Assembly (NCBI GenBank): GCA_049700155.1
Contig: JBNAVX010000099.1
Span: 1-9,154 of the forward strand
Length of the DNA stretch: 9,154 nucleotides
Direction of reading: 5' to 3'
DNA from: JACAEY01 sp049700155
GTDB taxonomy: Bacteria; Nitrospirota; Thermodesulfovibrionia; Thermodesulfovibrionales; SM23-35
The stretch's first letter is position 1, and each line of letters starts with the position of its first letter. Position numbers and translations under genes: made by a program. Of the stretch, positions 5,319 through 9,154 are shown piece after piece. The notes below the pieces were generated by a model that saw only the letters and a list, made by a program, of their open reading frames with translations, was not told the DNA's origin and made no database searches.

Positions 5319-7861
5319 TGAGATCTCCTTTCAAGGGGCCTTACCCACTCTCCATCCCATCCATATAGAGCTACCCTCATTATCTCTAACTCCTCTAACG
5401 GGAACCCGAATATCTTAGGGAGAAGTTCACCAAGCCTTACCTTAGATACTTTAAGGTCGATCACTGTCAAATATACAGTGTTATTATCTATTATTTCTAT
5501 ATCCTCTACCATCTCCTTGAGATTTAAGACACCCTTTTCTCTCTGGACAATTACTTCTTTTCTGGACAGGAAAAATCCAACATGTGATAAATCCTTACAT
5601 CTTATTTTATATCTATATCTTGTTATAAAGCTGTTAAGTGATTTTGCTTGAGGTGAAATAGCAGCCATATCTTTTATATATATCCCATCAGGCAGAGTAC
5701 TATTTAATTTTCTCCTGTTTAAAACTATATCAAAAGGTGGTATTACTTCCATATCAAAATATTCGCAAAGACCTCCGATCCCTACACTTAGAGGAGGTCC
5801 GAAGGATATCTTTGGAAGAGGGTGGAAACCTTCTGAATATACTAAAGGAAAATCCGCCCTTCTGATTGCCCGATGCAGAGCAGATATGAGCTCAAGATGT
5901 GAAAGGTAGATCAGTCTACCAGTTTTTGAAAACTCAACCCTAATCTTTACAGGCTTGAATCGTTTTATACACACCCTGTACCCTTTTTTGACTTCACTGG
6001 ACTCTACATTATTACTAAAGGAGGAATTGAAGGAGAGTAAGGAATTTTTTGAGTTCAGAGTTTGTGGTTCGTCTTTACAACCAATACCACAACCCTGACA
6101 TTGCTTCCTGCAGTCAGGTGTAATAATTTCATCGAGTGCTCTCTGTCTCTCCTTCCACAGAAAATCTTTGCTTAAACCGATATTTATATTATCCCACGGA
6201 AGGGTATCAGAGATCCTGTATTTTCTTCTTGCAAAATCTTCTATGTTTATTCCTGTAATGTCCATCGCCTTTTCCCATTTTTTGAAGTCAAAGACATCTG
6301 ACCATGCATCGAGGAAACATCCTTCAGACCAAGCCTTCTCAATAAGGATGCATATACTCTCGTTACCTCGGGATAAGGCAGCCTCCAGAAGACTCATTTT
6401 CTCATCATGGTCTTTTATATTAAAACCCTTATTCAGAAGAATATCTTTAAGATAATCTTTCTTTCTCTTAAGTTCACCTATAGAGTCCTGTCCAAACCAC
6501 TGAAATGGTGTATGTGGTTTTGGAATAAATGGTGAAATACCTACATTTATATTGACGAATCTGTTTGTATATTTTTTTGAAATCCTAAGTGCTTTTATAA
6601 CCATTTTAGGTATTGCTTCTATATCTTCGTCTTTTTCAGTCGGAAGTCCGATCATGAAGTAGAGCTTTAAATTATGCCATCCATTTTCAAAGAGCACCTT
6701 TAATGCTTCTTCATATTCTTCTTCAGAGAAGTCTTTGTTTATAACCCTTCTCAGCCTCTCTGTCCCTGCCTCAGGTGCAATAGTGAACCCGGTTTTTCTT
6801 ACTGAGCTTATCTCTCTTAGGAGTTCACAGTTTATTGCACCGACCCTTAATGAAGGGAGAGAAAGGGCGATCTTTTTATCTGAAAATCTTCTGTTGAATT
6901 CCTTTGTAACCTGTAAAAGGCAAGTATAATCTCCTGCACTCAGGGAGGTGAAAGAGACCTCTTCGTACCCTGTGTTCTTCAAGGAATTCTCTGCAATCTT
7001 TAAGACCCTCTCAGGACTTCTTTCACGTACCGGCCTGTATATAATCCCAGCCTGGCAAAACCTGCATCCTCTTGAACAGCCCCTTGAAACTTCTATATTC
7101 ACCCTGTCATGGACGATTGCTGTATAAGGGACAATTGGGCTATCCGGGTAAGGGACCTCATCAAGAGAACTCACAATACGCCTTCTTATATGTACTGCGT
7201 ACTGTGTATTTCGTACTGAATTAAATGAATGTGGATGATTTATGCTATAAACTTTACGGTGTATATAAGGCACATACATTCCCTCTATTTTAGCTAAAGC
7301 CTTTAAAAGGGATTCCCTTTTTCTATCTCCACCCTTTTTCCAATGATAAAAAGTATCAATTATCTCTCTTATAGCATCTTCACCGTCTCCGATTAAGAAT
7401 GCATCAATAAAATAAGACATGGGTCCTGGATTTACAGTACATGGTCCACCAGCAAGAATAAGTGGATGATCCTTTGATGAATTAATCCTTTCATCAGAAC
7501 TCAGTGGAATCCTTCCAAGATAGAGCATATTCAAAACAGTTGTGTATGAAAGTTCATACTGAAGGCTGAAACCAACGATATCGAAATCTTTTAGAGGACG
7601 GCTGAATTCCATTGATGAAAGGGGTATTCCCTTTGCCCTCATCTCTGCTTCAAGGTCAATCCATGGAGAGAAGACCCTTTCAGCAGATGCGAAAGGAATA
7701 TCATTTATTATCTTATAGAGTATCTTGAGACCGAGATGGGACATACCAACTTCATAGATATCAGGAAATGCAAGAGCAACCTTCACATAGGCTTCTTTAT
7801 GGATGGAATTGATTTCGTTATTTATATATCTGCTTGGTCTCTGAAAATATGAAAGGTTCAT
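5300..7861 (-). CDS. TIGR03960-type radical SAM protein fused to DUF2344 domain
   Basis: A large two-domain protein (853 residues from the chosen start). The N-terminal part matches the B12-binding-like radical SAM family TIGR03960: FPDIYEVGMSHLGLKIL near 32-48, LILAGGPCTVNPGP near 134-147, then SRGCSRGCRFCQ with the cluster cysteines C262, C266 and C269 (CxxxCxxC), and APEAGTERLRRVIN near 362-375. A second cysteine group, C584, C588, C591 and C595, follows. A low-complexity Asn/Ser linker (about 599-626) leads to a DUF2344/TIGR03936 domain (about 637-847; RVEFSKTGRLIYLSHLE, GFHPLPKISFGPPLSVG). The substrate is unknown. In many bacteria these domains are separate genes beside rng, and here they are fused and overlap rng by 19 bases. 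I chose ATG 7861 because MNLSYFQRPSRYIN is the usual family start and AGGGTGGT lies 10 bases upstream. TTG 7900 lacks a ribosome site. Confidence 0.92.
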   Translation of the reverse strand: MNLSYFQRPSRYINNEINSIHKEAYVKVALAFPDIYEVGMSHLGLKILYKIINDIPFASAERVFSPWIDLEAEMRAKGIPLSSMEFSRPLKDFDIVGFSLQYELSYTTVLNMLYLGRIPLSSDERINSSKDHPLILAGGPCTVNPGPMSYFIDAFLIGDGEDAIREIIDTFYHWKKGGDRKRESLLKALAKIEGMYVPYIHRKVYSINHPHSFNSVRNTQYAVHIRRRIVSSLDEVPYPDSPIVPYTAIVHDRVNIEVSRGCSRGCRFCQAGIIYRPVRERSPERVLKIAENSLKNTGYEEVSFTSLSAGDYTCLLQVTKEFNRRFSDKKIALSLPSLRVGAINCELLREISSVRKTGFTIAPEAGTERLRRVINKDFSEEEYEEALKVLFENGWHNLKLYFMIGLPTEKDEDIEAIPKMVIKALRISKKYTNRFVNINVGISPFIPKPHTPFQWFGQDSIGELKRKKDYLKDILLNKGFNIKDHDEKMSLLEAALSRGNESICILIEKAWSEGCFLDAWSDVFDFKKWEKAMDITGINIEDFARRKYRISDTLPWDNINIGLSKDFLWKERQRALDEIITPDCRKQCQGCGIGCKDEPQTLNSKNSLLSFNSSFSNNVESSEVKKGYRVCIKRFKPVKIRVEFSKTGRLIYLSHLELISALHRAIRRADFPLVYSEGFHPLPKISFGPPLSVGIGGLCEYFDMEVIPPFDIVLNRRKLNSTLPDGIYIKDMAAISPQAKSLNSFITRYRYKIRCKDLSHVGFFLSRKEVIVQREKGVLNLKEMVEDIEIIDNNTVYLTVIDLKVSKVRLGELLPKIFGFPLEELEIMRVALYGWDGEWVRPLERRSQWIAKS
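6049..6069. repeat. Heptamer-like tract in the linker of the radical SAM gene
   Basis: Three 7-base units, ttgagtt, cagagtt and tgtggtt, follow each other on the plus strand within codons for the Asn/Ser-rich linker between the radical SAM and DUF2344 domains. The units resemble those in the rng-larE gap (shared GAGTT/AAGTT core). The flanking 6005-6048 is also low in complexity. The repeat is short and degenerate, so the call rests on the similarity in period and sequence. Confidence 0.3.
7191..7218. repeat. Four-unit 7-bp tandem repeat inside the radical SAM gene
   Basis: Plus-strand units tgtactg, cgtactg, tgtattt and cgtactg run head to tail without gaps; the second and fourth are identical. 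On the coding strand they read CAGTACG, AAATACA, CAGTACG, CAGTACA. They encode part of NSVRNTQYAVHI (about residues 214-225), just before the conserved IRRRIVSSLDEVPYP block. Because seven is not a multiple of three, the units are read in shifting frames and the protein does not look repetitive. The location matches a variable loop of the family, consistent with a tolerated repeat insertion. Confidence 0.6.
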
Positions 7862-7950
7862 AGCTAAGAATACCACCCTGAAAGTACCTTTTTCAATCAA
7901 TTGACTAATTGATAGATGTAGAGAGATTATGAGTTGTCTAACAAAGAAAT
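7862..7950 (-). other. Leader of the radical SAM-rng operon, with small hairpin at 7896-7913
   Basis: This is the short non-coding space between the terminator behind fdhB and the radical SAM ATG. ATCAATT (7896-7902) and AATTGAT (7907-7913) form a perfect 7-bp stem around GACT, 35 bases before the start codon. AGGGTGGT (7872-7879) is the likely ribosome site. A promoter is expected here because a terminator lies just upstream. A CATAAT on the minus strand (7926-7931) lacks a convincing -35 box, so I do not call one. Confidence 0.4.
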
Positions 7951-7987
7951 AAGGGGGGTTGTTTCGAGACCCCGAAACACCCCCCTT
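7951..7987 (-). terminator. Intrinsic terminator closing the fdh operon
   Basis: A strong hairpin lies 17 bases after the fdhB stop. AAGGGGGG and GTTTCG pair with CGAAAC and CCCCCCTT, giving about 15 pairs with one bulged T and a six-base loop (AGACCC). On the minus strand the stem is followed by ATTTCTTTG, T-rich though not a pure run. Its place between two same-strand operons fits a Rho-independent terminator for fdhAB that insulates the radical SAM operon. Confidence 0.8.
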
Positions 7988-8004
7988 AACAATTTAAACA
8001 GTAT

Positions 8005-8736
8005 CTATCTTGCTAAGCTTGATAATTTTATGAAAGGCTTGACCATTCTCTTAATAGCCGCAATCTTTGTTATTCCGATATCATTCTCTGCTGCATGTTT
8101 CCAATATTTCTGCGGGTCATCAACTACAAGAAATATTGTGCGCACAATTTCAGCATTCAGGAGCTGTGCCTTCGGATATTTTTCCTTCAGTTCCTTCAAC
8201 CTCTTCTGTGCCATCTCAAGCATCTTATCCCTGTCTCCAAAGTTCATAGCACCTGTAGGACATGTCTTAACACATGCAGGCAACATTCCATTGGTAATCC
8301 TGTCAATACACATCGTGCACTTAGCCATCCCACCTGTCTTTGAATCCCATCGTGGTATATTCCATGGACAGGACTCCCTTATAGCCTTCGCATCTGCTGC
8401 CTTTACCTTTACCTTTGGATCATAAAGCACTGCACCTGTTGCCTCATCCCTCATGATGTTTTTATAACCAAGAGATTGTGCAGTATACATACATGGAGGC
8501 TCAAGGCAGTGCCTGCACTGGTCAGTAAAGAAATACCATTTAACTTTACCACCTTCTTCAAGTTCACTGAACCTTACAAGTTTGAAAGTAGCAAAAGAAA
8601 GGTCTTCTGGATTCTGATGGGTTCCTCTCTGCATAGTCTTAGTTGCTGGATTCCTGTTCCATTGTTTGCATGCTATCTGACATCCACGACATGCTGTACA
8701 CTTTGTTGTATCTATAAAAAAGCCTTTTCCTGCCAT
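8005..8736 (-). CDS. fdhB: Formate dehydrogenase iron-sulfur (beta) subunit
   Basis: This is the electron-transfer subunit of a molybdenum/tungsten formate dehydrogenase, passing electrons from the catalytic subunit through iron-sulfur clusters. The 243 residues contain exactly twelve cysteines: 13, 16, 19 and 23 (CTACRGCQIAC), 74, 77 and 82 (CRHCLEPPC), 123 (ESCPWNIPR), 140 and 143 (CTMCIDRITNG), and 155 and 159 (CVKTCPTGAMNFGD). That is enough for three [4Fe-4S] clusters, as in Desulfovibrio gigas FdhB, which it closely resembles (start GKGFFIDTTKCTACRGC). There is no signal peptide and no C-terminal membrane anchor of the FdnH type. If the enzyme is periplasmic, the subunit would be exported with a Tat-bearing partner. 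The ATG at 8736 follows a perfect ribosome site 14 bases after the alpha-subunit stop. A terminator follows directly, so no cytochrome subunit is encoded downstream. Confidence 0.95.
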   Translation of the reverse strand: MAGKGFFIDTTKCTACRGCQIACKQWNRNPATKTMQRGTHQNPEDLSFATFKLVRFSELEEGGKVKWYFFTDQCRHCLEPPCMYTAQSLGYKNIMRDEATGAVLYDPKVKVKAADAKAIRESCPWNIPRWDSKTGGMAKCTMCIDRITNGMLPACVKTCPTGAMNFGDRDKMLEMAQKRLKELKEKYPKAQLLNAEIVRTIFLVVDDPQKYWKHAAENDIGITKIAAIKRMVKPFIKLSSLAR

Positions 8737-8740
8737 TTAC

Positions 8741-8750
8741 ATCACCTCCT
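8741..8750 (-). promoter_or_regulatory. Perfect Shine-Dalgarno sequence for fdhB
   Basis: AGGAGGTGAT on the minus strand is complementary over all ten bases to the usual 3' end of 16S rRNA. It lies four bases before the fdhB ATG and begins right after the TAA of the catalytic-subunit gene. It fixes the fdhB start and predicts very strong translation of this subunit. Confidence 0.9.
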
Positions 8751-9154
8751 TTATACATTCTTTTCCTTTTTAGTAGTTTCTTTGGTTTTTTTCATGACAT
8801 TCGCCATAAATGCCTTTGACTCAGGTATCATCGTATTAGGGTCACCAACTGTCGGAGTAAGTAAATTAGAACTGTCACCACCATCTTTTGGATGCAACCA
8901 TCCGAAGCACCATGGTAGCCCTATCATATGAACTGTCTGACCTGCGATGATAAAAGGTTTTAAACGTGGTGTCACAATTGCTGTAGCCTCTAACTTACCC
9001 CTTGCTGACTCAACGATTACCTTATCACCATTTTTAATCCCTCTTAGTTCTGCCAGTTCTGGTCCTATTTCGCAGAATATCTGAGGTTCAGCCTCCAGTA
9101 GCCATGGAAGCCATCTTGTAAGAACCCCTGTCTGCCAGTGCTCTGTAACCCTGT
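8751..9154 (-). CDS. fdhA: Formate dehydrogenase catalytic (alpha) subunit, C-terminal part only
   Basis: The frame stays open from the window edge to TAA at 8751, giving the last 133 residues of a molybdopterin oxidoreductase. It begins RVTEHWQTGVLTRWLPWLLE and continues with FCEIGPELAELRGIKNGD and VIVESARGKLEATAIVTPRLKP. This is the C-terminal molybdopterin-dinucleotide-binding domain of large formate dehydrogenases (DMSO reductase superfamily). The stretch GLPWCFGWLHPKDGGDSSNLLTPTVGDPNT, split as GLPWCFGWLHP and NLLTPTVGDPNT, is typical of the respiratory FdhA/FdnG end. The gene ends in a Lys-rich tail. The active-site selenocysteine or cysteine, the Tat signal and the N-terminal cluster lie outside the window, so location and metal cannot be read here. 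The neighbouring fdhB confirms the assignment. Internal ATG or GTG codons in this frame, such as at 8975, are not starts. Confidence 0.9.
   Translation of the reverse strand, partial: RVTEHWQTGVLTRWLPWLLEAEPQIFCEIGPELAELRGIKNGDKVIVESARGKLEATAIVTPRLKPFIIAGQTVHMIGLPWCFGWLHPKDGGDSSNLLTPTVGDPNTMIPESKAFMANVMKKTKETTKKEKNV

Noticed and set aside
7191..7218. CRISPR-like array
   Set aside because: The units are 7 bases, directly tandem and without spacers, and they lie inside a conserved coding region.
7862..7900. Longer radical SAM start at TTG 7900
   Set aside because: It has no ribosome site and adds 13 residues before the usual family start MNLSYFQRPSRYIN. The ATG at 7861 has AGGGTGGT upstream.
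7934..8425. 163-codon plus-strand open frame
   Set aside because: It runs antisense to fdhB and across the terminator, and matches no family I recognise. Its Cys/Phe/Ser-rich composition is that expected from the complement of a cysteine-rich gene.
8741..8750. ATCACCTCCT on the plus strand, as at the 3' end of a 16S rRNA gene
   Set aside because: No rRNA sequence precedes it. On the minus strand it is simply a perfect Shine-Dalgarno sequence in front of fdhB.
8476..8931. 151-codon plus-strand open frame
   Set aside because: It lies antisense to fdhB and the end of fdhA, both well supported, and has no recognisable motif.

Overview
The window is an AT-rich stretch of bacterial chromosome in which every convincing gene lies on the minus strand, so transcription runs from position 9154 down towards 1. 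The outer-membrane lipoprotein BamD shows a Gram-negative (diderm) cell. The formate dehydrogenase pair resembles the Desulfovibrio periplasmic type, and a siroheme-branch enzyme is also present, which suggests an anaerobe. The overall picture (low GC, radical SAM protein beside RNase G, LarE, tungsten/molybdenum-type FdhAB) would suit a Nitrospirota (Thermodesulfovibrio-like) or deltaproteobacterial-grade organism. That placement is an inference from gene content, not something the sequence proves.

Layout in transcription order. (1) 9154-8005: the C-terminal end of a molybdopterin formate dehydrogenase catalytic subunit (cut by the window edge), then its iron-sulfur subunit fdhB behind a perfect Shine-Dalgarno sequence. 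The unit closes with a strong hairpin at 7951-7987. (2) 7861-1562: a likely five-gene operon. It runs from a radical SAM protein of the TIGR03960 type fused to a DUF2344 domain, to ribonuclease G (19-bp overlap), a 64-bp gap holding a degenerate 7-bp repeat, larE, a bamD-like TPR lipoprotein (14-bp overlap) and precorrin-2 dehydrogenase (4-bp GTGA overlap). (3) 1561-1327: a non-coding interval with two inverted repeats and a candidate -10 box. (4) 1326-61: a DUF1015 protein of unknown function, then possibly the first codons of another gene at the window edge.

The genes do not form one obvious pathway. Formate dehydrogenase feeds electrons to respiration. The radical SAM/RNase G pair is a known neighbourhood linked to RNA processing and ribosome-related loci. 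LarE makes a sulfur-inserted nickel-pincer cofactor precursor. BamD works in outer-membrane protein assembly, and precorrin-2 dehydrogenase makes sirohydrochlorin. I did not find a CRISPR array, an RNA gene, an insertion sequence or a defence system.

The most distinctive signal is a degenerate 7-bp repeat. It appears between rng and larE, and heptamer-like tracts also appear twice inside the radical SAM gene, at positions that look like variable loop or linker insertions. The three-cysteine LarE (probably the iron-sulfur-cluster class) and the fused radical SAM-DUF2344 protein overlapping rng are the other points worth following.
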